64,000 nt of DNA from an uncultured Prevotella sp. (GCA_947170265.1 CAMVSV010000001.1:62001-126000), one strand, 5' to 3'. Shown: positions 8,202 to 17,564, counted from the first letter of the stretch. Translations and numbers: made by a program. The notes: generated by a model not told the origin, from the sequence alone.

Positions 8202-10757
8202 TCAGAAGGTTATATTAAATCCAAACCTCACTCCATTGACTTTTACGCCTGGCTGCTTTGTATAGGTAAGTCGGCGTACATAATCTATTTCAAGACATTT
8301 GAATATATTGTGTACACCCAACACAAGCTCCATATACGGGTCGTGGGTCATGAGATGTGTCTTCTGCGGGAACTGGTATAGTTCAGAATCACCAATGTTA
8401 CTTTCAAGGAATGGATTATTCTTGTCTGTGAGATGTCCCCACATGCCTTTCAATGCCACATATTCCCTCCATTTGAGTTTCTTGAGCAAAGGCACACGGT
8501 TGAATATTTTACCAGACAAGTCCCAAGCAATATTGAACTGAGCATAGCGGTCATTGAGAAACTCCATGTTTTCCATCATATTGAACGACCCTTGATGCTC
8601 AAAGAACGACGTATTGACAGGCGGCATGATGAGCAAGGGGAAGGGCACTTTGTTCCATTGCGCCCCTGCGAGAATTCTGTTATCTATATGTCCCCAGCTG
8701 CCAAGCCACAGGCGCTTATAAACTGACACCTCAGTGAGGTTACTTTTAAACTGGCTACCCAACAGATGGTTCACTCCCATGGTGTGCCGCAACGTGAACT
8801 GCGGTGCATCAAGGTTTACCTCCACCCTACTCTGCTTTGAATTGATATATGTCTGCCCTGGACGGTAATCAAAGCCAAGGGTGATATTCGTCATTCTTAT
8901 CTTCCTTATCAGTTCAGAGTTGTCAAGTCTACGATATTCCAGTTCGGCTGTAGGCTCATTACTTTCTGTGGATATGCCAAAGTCGGTTGTAAGTCCACCT
9001 TCCGTTTCCCACTTGAATGACAGTTCCTGCTTGTTGTAGAAATACATGTGTTCAACCTTCTTGGGTCTTATCGCCATGAACACATTGTCCTTGTTGTGCT
9101 TTAGATATTTGTCTGACGGCGACATTACGTCATAGGTTGACTCAAAAGAAATTGTTCTTATTGGGAACTCTATAGGCTGATATTCGGGTTTGTTGAACGA
9201 ATATGTGAGTTTAGCACCATAATAATGCTTATGGGAGTCCACTCCGTAGGCATAATATCCCTCACCGAACCAATGGGGATTAAGCTTGGCTGTTGTCCTG
9301 GCGCTTGCCCTGAACCTGAATCCGTCAACATAGTTTCTGGATATGAAAGTATTGACAGGACCAATGTCCACCTTGCTGGGAGTATTCCGCGTGCCTGTCT
9401 CCAGGAAATTCTCAATGAGCACCTTAGATGCGAACACAAGCCATTTGAAGCGTTTCGTCTTTGCCATCTTGCTCACGAAATCGTTCATGCCAGCTTCGCT
9501 CTTGGTTAGTTCCACGGTACGATGTTCAGCCCAGAACTGCTCATCTCTTATCTTCGCATTGACATCAATCTTTGTCTTTGCCTTGCCCTTGAACTCCTTG
9601 TCGGAAATCTCTTCAAAAGCATATTTGCTCATATTCGTGTTGCGCATGACCACAGCCCTTGAGAATAGGTCGGTGAACTCAAGTTCGGCAATCATATTGT
9701 CAGTCGTCAACACCCATTCACCATTGTCAAGCTTCGTATATTCCTGCTGTATCTTCATAGCGTCTACGAAGTTCACTCCGGTGTTGGCGGGCAGCTGCAT
9801 ATCGCATTTTCTCACATGCAGGGAACTGTCATTAACCACATAGAGCTCACCCCTGAAGCCAAAATCCTGCTGGTTGGCAGGCATAAACTGCAACCTTATG
9901 CATTGGTCTTGGTTCACATAAACCGTGTCATCTATATAGAAATGGTAGAAAGAAATGGCTGTTGAGCCTATAGGACTGGGGAAATGTGCCTGAAGGAGCC
10001 TTATCTGGTCATCATAGATATCTATGTCGCTGAAAAGGTCTTTCACCACGGTGTTCATGGCTTCACCCGTCTGTATGAGTTTGCTTATGCCTTTTGTTGT
10101 CTGACCAAGCACTTTGTCTTTCTCATCACGCGGTGACTTACGATAGATATGCTGCGTGATGGTCTCATCAACGGAAATCGGCAATATCAGCTTTTGGTTG
10201 TACGGGCACACCTCTACCTGCTCCACCAACCATGGGTTCTTCTTAAACAACTTTCCCTCAAGCTCTTCGGGAGTAAGGTTGTTTATGGCCATGGTTATCT
10301 TCTGGTATTTCTCGAACTGGTAATAGTCATGGTTCTGCAGGTCGGAACGTTTCTTTGCAGCTATCACCCTCCTCATCAGCTCAACGGCAGGATTGTCTTT
10401 CCTGCTGTACTTATGCCTTCGTTTGGCTTTCACCACGACCTCTTCCATACGTTTGGAGTCGGCAATGAGTGTTACATGAAGCTCATCCGGAGTCTTCTCT
10501 GAAATTTTCACCGTTCTGGGTTTATATCCCACGGCAGTGATTGTTAGTGTAGACCCATTGTGACGTGCTATCTTAAACTGACCGCTCTCATTGCCGGCAG
10601 CAGCCAGCTTATTGGCTTTGTAGGCTGCATTGGCATAGGGTATGCTGTCGCCGGTCTGCTGATCAACGACAAAACCATGAATTTCTTGGGCAGAGACTTG
10701 CAAAGCCACTGCCCATAACAATGTAAATACTGTGTATATCTTAATCAATTTCTTCAT
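8202..10757 (-). CDS. DUF5686 / carboxypeptidase-regulatory-like domain outer-membrane protein
   Basis: Signal peptide MKKLIKIYTVFTLLWAVALQVSAQ; CarboxypepD_reg-like N-terminus (IHGFVVDQQTGDSIPYANAAYKANKLAAAGNESGQFKI); beta-rich C-terminus; start overlaps the end of the MIPS gene. Confidence 0.8.
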   Translation of the reverse strand: MKKLIKIYTVFTLLWAVALQVSAQEIHGFVVDQQTGDSIPYANAAYKANKLAAAGNESGQFKIARHNGSTLTITAVGYKPRTVKISEKTPDELHVTLIADSKRMEEVVVKAKRRHKYSRKDNPAVELMRRVIAAKKRSDLQNHDYYQFEKYQKITMAINNLTPEELEGKLFKKNPWLVEQVEVCPYNQKLILPISVDETITQHIYRKSPRDEKDKVLGQTTKGISKLIQTGEAMNTVVKDLFSDIDIYDDQIRLLQAHFPSPIGSTAISFYHFYIDDTVYVNQDQCIRLQFMPANQQDFGFRGELYVVNDSSLHVRKCDMQLPANTGVNFVDAMKIQQEYTKLDNGEWVLTTDNMIAELEFTDLFSRAVVMRNTNMSKYAFEEISDKEFKGKAKTKIDVNAKIRDEQFWAEHRTVELTKSEAGMNDFVSKMAKTKRFKWLVFASKVLIENFLETGTRNTPSKVDIGPVNTFISRNYVDGFRFRASARTTAKLNPHWFGEGYYAYGVDSHKHYYGAKLTYSFNKPEYQPIEFPIRTISFESTYDVMSPSDKYLKHNKDNVFMAIRPKKVEHMYFYNKQELSFKWETEGGLTTDFGISTESNEPTAELEYRRLDNSELIRKIRMTNITLGFDYRPGQTYINSKQSRVEVNLDAPQFTLRHTMGVNHLLGSQFKSNLTEVSVYKRLWLGSWGHIDNRILAGAQWNKVPFPLLIMPPVNTSFFEHQGSFNMMENMEFLNDRYAQFNIAWDLSGKIFNRVPLLKKLKWREYVALKGMWGHLTDKNNPFLESNIGDSELYQFPQKTHLMTHDPYMELVLGVHNIFKCLEIDYVRRLTYTKQPGVKVNGVRFGFNITF

Positions 10758-12048
10758 CTGCTTCATAACCGCCCATTTCGCGGATTGCATTCTTCAGCAT
10801 GGTATATTGCTGATAGAGGTTGTTAACGGCTTCCTCACCAACGGTATAGTCGTGTTGCGGACTCTTGAGATAGAAGCTGAGGAAGCGCTGCGTACCATAT
10901 CTTCCAGCCCTTGCAGCGAGGTCGCTGAGCAGACACAGGTCAAGCAGCAACGGGGCTGCAAGTATGCTGTCGCGACACAGAAAGTTAATTTTCACCTGCA
11001 TGGGATAACCCATCCATCCGAATATGTCAATGTTGTCCCATCCTTCTTTATTGTCGTTGCGGGGAGGATAATAGTTTATTCTCACCTTGTGGTAGTAGTC
11101 CTTGTAGAGGTCGGGTTGGTCTTCAGCCTTCAGTATGGTCTCAAGTGTGGAAAGCTTGCTCACCTCCTTGGTCCTGAAGTTATCTGGTTCGTCAAGCACC
11201 AGTCCGTCTCTGTTTCCGAGTATGTTAGTTGAGAACCATCCGCTCAGTCCCAGACAGCGAGTGCCGATGATTGGTGCGAAGCCACTCTTCACGAGAGTCT
11301 GTCCAGTCTTGAAATCCTTGCCGGCAATGGGCATCTTGGTTTTCTCTGCAAGTTCCCACATAGCAGGAATGTCTACCGTGGTGTTTGGTGCTCCCATAAT
11401 GAACGGAGCTCCTTCTGTGAGTGCTGCATAGGCATAGCACATTGATGGTGCCACATGTTCCCGGTCGTCGGCTTTCATTGCCTTCTCAAGGTCTTCAAGC
11501 TTGTAATGGCAAGACTCATCCACCGGCACATAGATCTCTGTTGATGCTGCCCAGATGACAACTATGCGTTCACAGTTGTTTTCGGCTTTGAAATCCCTGA
11601 TGTCCTTGCGAATGGCTTCCACCATATCCCACCGTGTCTTGCAGTCCTTCACGTTGTCACCAGTGAGTCGCTTGGCGTAGTTTATGTCGAAAGCTGCCTT
11701 CATAGGCACTATTTTCTCCAGCTCATCCTTTACCGGGTTTATGTCTTTCTCCTGCAACACCTGTGCATACATTGCTGCCTGATAGGCGTTTTGCGGATAT
11801 ACATCCCATGTTCCGAACACGATGTCGTCGAGAGATGCCAGCGGCACTATATCGCCATACTTCAGATATTTCTTCTCACTGCCTTTTCCTACTCTAATCT
11901 TATCATATTGTGTCATAGAACCAATGGCTTTGGCAAGTCCCTTGCGGGCCATGAATACTCCCGTCATGAACGTTGTTGCCACGGCTCCACAGCCTACTAC
12001 CATAATTCCTAATTTGCCGGTTGCCGGCTTCACACTTGTGTGTTTCAT
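10741..12048 (-). CDS. Inositol-3-phosphate synthase (myo-inositol-1-phosphate synthase)
   Basis: GIMVVGCGAVATTFMTGV NAD-binding motif; KDFKTGQTLVKSGFAPIIGTRCLGLSGWFSTNILGNRDGLVLDEPDNFRTKEVSK. Confidence 0.93.
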   Translation of the reverse strand: MKHTSVKPATGKLGIMVVGCGAVATTFMTGVFMARKGLAKAIGSMTQYDKIRVGKGSEKKYLKYGDIVPLASLDDIVFGTWDVYPQNAYQAAMYAQVLQEKDINPVKDELEKIVPMKAAFDINYAKRLTGDNVKDCKTRWDMVEAIRKDIRDFKAENNCERIVVIWAASTEIYVPVDESCHYKLEDLEKAMKADDREHVAPSMCYAYAALTEGAPFIMGAPNTTVDIPAMWELAEKTKMPIAGKDFKTGQTLVKSGFAPIIGTRCLGLSGWFSTNILGNRDGLVLDEPDNFRTKEVSKLSTLETILKAEDQPDLYKDYYHKVRINYYPPRNDNKEGWDNIDIFGWMGYPMQVKINFLCRDSILAAPLLLDLCLLSDLAARAGRYGTQRFLSFYLKSPQHDYTVGEEAVNNLYQQYTMLKNAIREMGGYEADEEID

Positions 12049-12145
12049 ATCGTCTAATATTTAAGTATTTATTATTCCTGTATTTGAATTAATCTTTATT
12101 GTATTATAGGGTCTTTATTCTTAAAATAACGGCAATGAGTACAGT

Positions 12146-12859
12146 TTATTGCATATCCTCAAGAAGTTCTCGCAAACTTGTTATGTATTTATCTGCCTCG
12201 GCACAGATGTCAGGCTGTTCGTTCCAACCCTCTCCTTTCAGCCATATTGTGAAGCATCCTGCTTTCTTTGCCGGAACAATGTCTTTGTCGATGCTGTCTC
12301 CTACAACTGCCACGTTGTCTTCGTTCAGCTTCAGGGCTTTTACTCCAAGCTTGAATATTTCGGGGTTTGGCTTCCTGATGCCCACCACCGCCGACTCTAC
12401 GATACCGTCGAATATACCATCGAGTCCAAACTCCTGAAGCACCACATCTATGTTTCCATAGAAATTGCTCACCAGCACCAAGGGATAGCGTTTTTTCAGC
12501 GAGGTGAGCACCTTACGGCTTTCCGACGTTATGGTTTTCACTCTGTCATAGAGGTCGTTGAGCACAGCTGCCTTTAGACTGGCAGAGCGGAAGTTACCCT
12601 CATTGAGATAGCCACGTTCTATGAGATAGTCAAACTCTATGCGCAGCTTCACTTCCAGAGTCTTGTGGAAGGTATAGTCGGGCTGTATTATAGGATTCTT
12701 TCCCAGCGTGCGTTCTGCAAACACATAGGCTTCCCTGAACATATATTCCTCTACCGGCACCTGCTGACGCTCATAGGCATGCCAAATCATCTGTCCCCAG
12801 TGGCAGCCCTGAGTGTCTATCGTACCCCCATAGTCAAAAATATATCCCTTTATATCCAT
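12146..12859 (-). CDS. HAD-family phosphatase
   Basis: FDYGGTIDTQG (motif I variant), LVLVSNFYGN, GIRKPNPEIFKLG, VAVVGDSIDKDIVPAKKAG. Confidence 0.85.
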   Translation of the reverse strand: MDIKGYIFDYGGTIDTQGCHWGQMIWHAYERQQVPVEEYMFREAYVFAERTLGKNPIIQPDYTFHKTLEVKLRIEFDYLIERGYLNEGNFRSASLKAAVLNDLYDRVKTITSESRKVLTSLKKRYPLVLVSNFYGNIDVVLQEFGLDGIFDGIVESAVVGIRKPNPEIFKLGVKALKLNEDNVAVVGDSIDKDIVPAKKAGCFTIWLKGEGWNEQPDICAEADKYITSLRELLEDMQ

Positions 12860-12884
12860 GATGCTGTATGTTTATTTATTCATT

Positions 12885-13847
12885 TCATCCCTCTGTCTGC
12901 ATCTGTTCCATGAACTTGCCACTGATGGTTTCGTGGCGGTTGCGCATGTAATGATAAATGGCATTAAACACCACTATATCCATAAGAAAGAATGCCAGCG
13001 GTATGTCAAGAAGGCAGAAAGTGTAAAGGCTTATTGCCCTCCAATTAAACGTGAGAATATTTGTCAAGGGCATGAGTGGCAGACTCTTTTTCCTGAAGTC
13101 ATTCCTCATGGCTTGAGGCACTTGTTCTATGCTTCCATAGCGTTTCTTCAGCAACGCATACATTGCTTGGAAGCGAGGAGTGCGTCTCTCCTGACTCCGA
13201 CAGTAGTTCTGATAATTGTAGTAGAACAAGTGGTCAAGCAGAGCTCCTTTCTCTGGTAACTGCTCATAGATGGCATGTTGCGACTCATAGCTGTCAAGCT
13301 CGGAGCCGTCGCGTCCAAGCACAAACAGAAGGTGTATCTGTCGATAGTAGTCGGCAAGGGAAGCCTGTGGAGAGTGGCAGAGCACACCTGCAACAAATGC
13401 AATGAGGAATATCCAGAAACTCCATTCAATGTTGGTGAATGGTATGTGTTGGTGGAACAGCCTCACCGACAATGCAGCATAAATGCTAAGAAACCACATG
13501 TCGCCCGCGAAACCATCAAGCATTCGTCCTATGCGCGTTTTCTTGCCTGTTATGCGTGCCATCTGTCCATCGGTGGAATCGCAGAAATTGGCAAACATCA
13601 GCAACACGACACCTGCCACATTGTGCCACAGGTCGCTGAAGCCGAACATCACTCCTGCTCCCACACCAAGAAAGATGGAAAGAATGGTGATGGCATTGGG
13701 ATGCACCCCCAACTTGTTCCAGAACAATGCAAACACCAGTCCGATAGGACGCGTGAAGTAAACGTCTATCGTCTCCTCGGTATCGGGCGATTTCATTGAA
13801 ATCTGCAGCAATTGCCTAAACGTCTTTTTATCGTTGTCGTTGTTCAT
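12885..13847 (-). CDS. CDP-alcohol phosphatidyltransferase family protein
   Basis: CDSTDGQMARITGKKTRIGRMLDGFAGD resembles DxxDGxxAR(x8)GxxxDxxxD; several TM segments. Confidence 0.87.
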   Translation of the reverse strand: MNNDNDKKTFRQLLQISMKSPDTEETIDVYFTRPIGLVFALFWNKLGVHPNAITILSIFLGVGAGVMFGFSDLWHNVAGVVLLMFANFCDSTDGQMARITGKKTRIGRMLDGFAGDMWFLSIYAALSVRLFHQHIPFTNIEWSFWIFLIAFVAGVLCHSPQASLADYYRQIHLLFVLGRDGSELDSYESQHAIYEQLPEKGALLDHLFYYNYQNYCRSQERRTPRFQAMYALLKKRYGSIEQVPQAMRNDFRKKSLPLMPLTNILTFNWRAISLYTFCLLDIPLAFFLMDIVVFNAIYHYMRNRHETISGKFMEQMQTEG

Positions 13848-14629
13848 CTTAATATTTGCTCTGTAAGTTTTACTATGGCATCGGCAGCCTCATTGCAACA
13901 GCGGGAGAAACTGGGCCAGTCGTTGAAGTCAATTATTACGAAGCTGCCATCGGCTCTTACTATGGCATCACCTCCATAGATGGGCACTCGGGTAAGCTTG
14001 GAAATCTTTTCTGCACACTCTTGCAGCAGGTCACGGCTATAATCATAATGGTGTGCAGGACCATTGCGCCGTTCATCACCAAACTTTGATATTCCGTCGT
14101 CAGTGGGATAGCATGTGTGGAAGAAGCCTGTGCCGTCAACACCATAGAACTTCACCAAGTCACCGTCAACATGCGCCTGTACCACATACTGTGTCACTCC
14201 ACGCCGTTCCATGTCACAGATGGCTTCATGCAGCTGCACGGCATCTGCACAAAACACCACGTCGTTGCTATTCTGCGCATCACCATCGCTCTTGAGCCAA
14301 TAACCATCTGCGCCTTCCGTGGACGGCTGCGGAATACCATTCTCAGCCATCATCGACATCAGCGTGCTGCGCCTACAACGCTCAATTCCAGAAGCCGGAT
14401 TAAGAACAACCACGCCTGAGTCCTCCAACCTTTTAAGGTGACTGAGCAGAGGTTTGCTGCGCCCCATTGTCAGCACCAAAGCACATTCACTGGTAAGTCC
14501 CAAAGCCTCGTTCTCGTTTACAACCGGTGCCTGCAATCTCCATGCCACAGCCTTGGCAATAGCCCTGTCACGCTCCACGGAGTTAGGAGAGAAACGCTCG
14601 TCGCGTGCAATAACCACCTTCTGTGTCAT
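13844..14629 (-). CDS. ATP-grasp family protein in inositol-lipid operon (ITPK-like by eye)
   Basis: QYVVQAHVDGDLVKFYGVDGTGFF, YGGDAIVRADGSFVIIDFNDWPSFSRC; ATGA overlaps with both neighbouring genes. Confidence 0.75.
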   Translation of the reverse strand: MTQKVVIARDERFSPNSVERDRAIAKAVAWRLQAPVVNENEALGLTSECALVLTMGRSKPLLSHLKRLEDSGVVVLNPASGIERCRRSTLMSMMAENGIPQPSTEGADGYWLKSDGDAQNSNDVVFCADAVQLHEAICDMERRGVTQYVVQAHVDGDLVKFYGVDGTGFFHTCYPTDDGISKFGDERRNGPAHHYDYSRDLLQECAEKISKLTRVPIYGGDAIVRADGSFVIIDFNDWPSFSRCCNEAADAIVKLTEQILR

Positions 14630-15375
14630 CGTTCCGGACTTTTGCATTCCTGAGATTGGCTAAGGAACTCCTCTGCCTTTGCTATATCTGAAGCATGGTC
14701 TATGTCAAGAACCTTGCCAAAGGTCCATGCCTTGAGTTTCAACCCGTCGGCAACAAGAGCACGTTGGAAGTTACGCATCCTGCTCTCACCACGCTCTATG
14801 CAACGGTGTAGAGTGGGCAACGCTCTCGCTGTGAGCCCGTAGATGCCGGCAGAGATATGCTTACACCCATTGCATGTATCGTGGAAACCGGTTATGTGCA
14901 TACCGGTATCGGTAGCTACATAAAGTGGCTTCTCATCGTCAACATACGAGGTGACTCCCATCAGTCCGTCCAAGCCCTCGGCGATGGACTCACGAAAAGC
15001 GTCAACATAGCCACGGAAGTCTTCTTCGCGGAAAATGGTGTCGACAGTAGTGAGCACAAAAGGCTCTTCGCCATCAAACAGAGTGCTTAGCTCAAAAAAG
15101 CTGTGCATGCTGCTGGCTGTGCTCTTCACTACATATCGCAATGGCACATGGTGCTCCCCCACCCCGTGAGTTGACATCTGCTCGAGCAGAGAAGCAACCT
15201 CAGGACTGTGAGCATTGCAGATAACCGCCATCTCACTGGCATCGTTGTCTGCAAAGATTCTTGTAAGACGGCAGAGCAACGGTTCTCCACCGACCTCAAC
15301 CAACGGTTTCGGAACCCTCACGCCCTCTTCTGAGAGCCTGGAACCTTCGCCCGCCGCTATTATTGCATATCTCAT
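14626..15375 (-). CDS. Nucleotidyltransferase (sugar/inositol-phosphate NTP transferase)
   Basis: MRYAIIAAGEGSRLSEEGVRVPKPLVEVGGEPLL pyrophosphorylase signature; start re-assigned downstream of promoter motif TACCTTTGC (15400-15408). Confidence 0.88.
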   Translation of the reverse strand: MRYAIIAAGEGSRLSEEGVRVPKPLVEVGGEPLLCRLTRIFADNDASEMAVICNAHSPEVASLLEQMSTHGVGEHHVPLRYVVKSTASSMHSFFELSTLFDGEEPFVLTTVDTIFREEDFRGYVDAFRESIAEGLDGLMGVTSYVDDEKPLYVATDTGMHITGFHDTCNGCKHISAGIYGLTARALPTLHRCIERGESRMRNFQRALVADGLKLKAWTFGKVLDIDHASDIAKAEEFLSQSQECKSPER

Positions 15376-15399
15376 CAGCTTCAGCTTTATTTTAACCAT

Positions 15400-15408
15400 G
15401 CAAAGGTA
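15400..15408 (-). promoter_or_regulatory. -7 promoter element of the inositol-lipid operon
   Basis: Minus-strand TACCTTTGC 25 nt upstream of the re-assigned start. Confidence 0.5.
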
Positions 15409-15638
15409 CGGATTATAAATGATGTGATAAAACTTTTGAAGCATTATTATACGAATAGTTCCCCAAGCACACTATTACTGTTTATATAATGTCATGCACC
15501 CTTAGGCATGACAGGTGGTTGATATATGTACGGCATTGACAGAACTCTGCAGAACACGGCTTGCAAATACCCATATCAACCCGTCATGCCCTGAGCTACA
15601 TACTTCAATATTCTACCATTAAACCGCGGCAAAGAGTG

Positions 15639-15907
15639 CGTGAAACATTTTGTTAACAAATATAAATATTCGCGAATGTAATTTATATATTTTAACTTTT
15701 AAAATTCAAAGAAGGCCTAATTTTAGACCTTTGCAACTCACTGATTATCACACACTTGAAAGGGGCATTTTAAAAGAGCCTCTTTTAGCGTGCAAAAGAG
15801 CCTCTTTTGGAAGGTAAAAGAGCCTCTTTCGCAACGTGAAAGTGGCACTTTTGTTTTCTCACTGTGCGGAGAACATTTTCCATTCACATTTGTTAACTGT
15901 TTCACGG
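15639..15907 (-). mobile_element. MITE-like dispersed element, copy A
   Basis: Bounded by CCGTGAAACAGTTAACAAATG and its inverted counterpart CGTGAAACATTTTGTTAACAAAT; internal AAAAGAGGCTCTTTT palindromes; homologous to 29552-29821 and 45507-45776. Confidence 0.85.
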
Positions 15908-16043
15908 AATTGAAAATTACACTAAAAAACAGAGAAAACAGCACAAGATTATAAGCTCGGAAAAGAGAAATAGAGGTTATGTTATTATCTGTTTCTGTGA
16001 TTGTCAATTTTGTATTACCTTTGCAACAACAACAATAAAAGTC

Positions 16044-16736
16044 ATGTATCAAAAAGAAACAAGCAATAGTAATCACAAACGAAAAATTAGTCTGGTGGTG
16101 TTTGATTTCGACGGCACTCTCGCCGACACAAGAAACAACATCGTCACCACACTGCAGATGACAATAAAGGAAATGGCTCTACCCTCTCGCAGCGACGATG
16201 AATGTGCATCCACCATAGGACTGCCTCTCGTCTACTGTTTCAAGAAGTTGTTTCCGGAGCTCACAGATGAGCAAACCAAGCTATGTGCCGAAACATATAA
16301 GAAAATATTCAGCCAAAATCTTGAAAGCATTAAGCCTCAAGCTTTTCCACAAGTAAAGGAAACCCTTAAGACACTAAAAGACAAGGGAGCGACAATCACA
16401 ATTGCATCATCAAGAAATCATATATCATTAGTTGAACTGACACACTATCTCGGCATAGACATATATATATCGCTCATGCTTGGAGCCGACGATGTGGTGA
16501 ATGCCAAGCCAGATGCAGAACCTGTGACAAAGACACTTGAAACCTTGCACAAGAAAGCTGAGGAGACTCTCGTCGTTGGCGATATGGCAGTTGACATAAC
16601 CATGGGAAAGAGTGCCGGCACGAAAACCTGCGGTGTCACATGGGGAAATGGTAAGGAAGAAGAGCTTAGGGAAGCTGGTGCTGACTTCATTATAAGCACC
16701 ATGGAAGAACTGACAAGAATAGTTGACCAACTCTAA
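16044..16736 (+). CDS. HAD family hydrolase (phosphoglycolate phosphatase-like)
   Basis: VVFDFDGTLADTRNN, TIASSRNH, ETLVVGDMAVDITMGKSAGTKTCGVTWG. Confidence 0.9.
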   Translation: MYQKETSNSNHKRKISLVVFDFDGTLADTRNNIVTTLQMTIKEMALPSRSDDECASTIGLPLVYCFKKLFPELTDEQTKLCAETYKKIFSQNLESIKPQAFPQVKETLKTLKDKGATITIASSRNHISLVELTHYLGIDIYISLMLGADDVVNAKPDAEPVTKTLETLHKKAEETLVVGDMAVDITMGKSAGTKTCGVTWGNGKEEELREAGADFIISTMEELTRIVDQL

Positions 16737-16760
16737 TGCACAAAAACAACTGGAAGCAAT

Positions 16761-17564
16761 ATGAAATGGAGCGTACTATCTGACAACAGAAGCCTTGACG
16801 ATAGGCTACTGACCGAACACGGACTGTCGATATTCCTAAGCACCGGCACCCACAACCTATTGCTTGACACAGGAGCAAGCGACATATTCCTACTAAACGC
16901 CAGGAAAATGGGTATAGACCTCAGCACCGTGGACTATGTATTCATATCCCACGGACACAGCGATCATGCAGGTGGACTTCGTCACTTCCTTAAGATAAAC
17001 AATAAAGCCAAGGTAATAGTCTCTCCACATGCCATGAGCAGGAAGTTCTATTCTAAACGCAACTTCCTACACAGCATAACCACAGAATGGAATAGCATAC
17101 CAGAGGAAAGGATTATCAGCCCAAGTGCATCCGAGACTATTACAGAAGGTATAAAAGTAATAGCAAACATTAAGAAAACACATGCCGTTCCGAAGGGAAA
17201 CCACAACCTCTATGTAGAGAACGGTGATGGCGAATACGTCCACGACGATTTTCGACATGAGATGGCTCTCTATGCCAATGGGTTGCTGTTTACTGGTTGT
17301 GCACACAACGGTTTGGAAAACATTCTTGAAGCATGCCATGAACCTATAGTCACCGTCGTTGGCGGATTTCATTTGCTCGACGGAATGGAAAGTGTTGAAG
17401 AACTCTCATTGTTGGCTGAGCGGCTCAGTCAATCCTATCCTGAAACACTCTTCTGTACGAGCCACTGCACAGGCAATGATGCCTTCCGCATCATGAAAGA
17501 GGTCATGGGCAGCCAGCTGCGGCAATTCTCCTGCGGAACGTCTGTATCATCGGTTTATCCATGA
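16761..17564 (+). CDS. MBL-fold metallo-hydrolase
   Basis: YVFISHGHSDHAGGL metal-binding motif, LFTGCAHNGLENI, CTSHCTG. Confidence 0.9.
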   Translation: MKWSVLSDNRSLDDRLLTEHGLSIFLSTGTHNLLLDTGASDIFLLNARKMGIDLSTVDYVFISHGHSDHAGGLRHFLKINNKAKVIVSPHAMSRKFYSKRNFLHSITTEWNSIPEERIISPSASETITEGIKVIANIKKTHAVPKGNHNLYVENGDGEYVHDDFRHEMALYANGLLFTGCAHNGLENILEACHEPIVTVVGGFHLLDGMESVEELSLLAERLSQSYPETLFCTSHCTGNDAFRIMKEVMGSQLRQFSCGTSVSSVYP

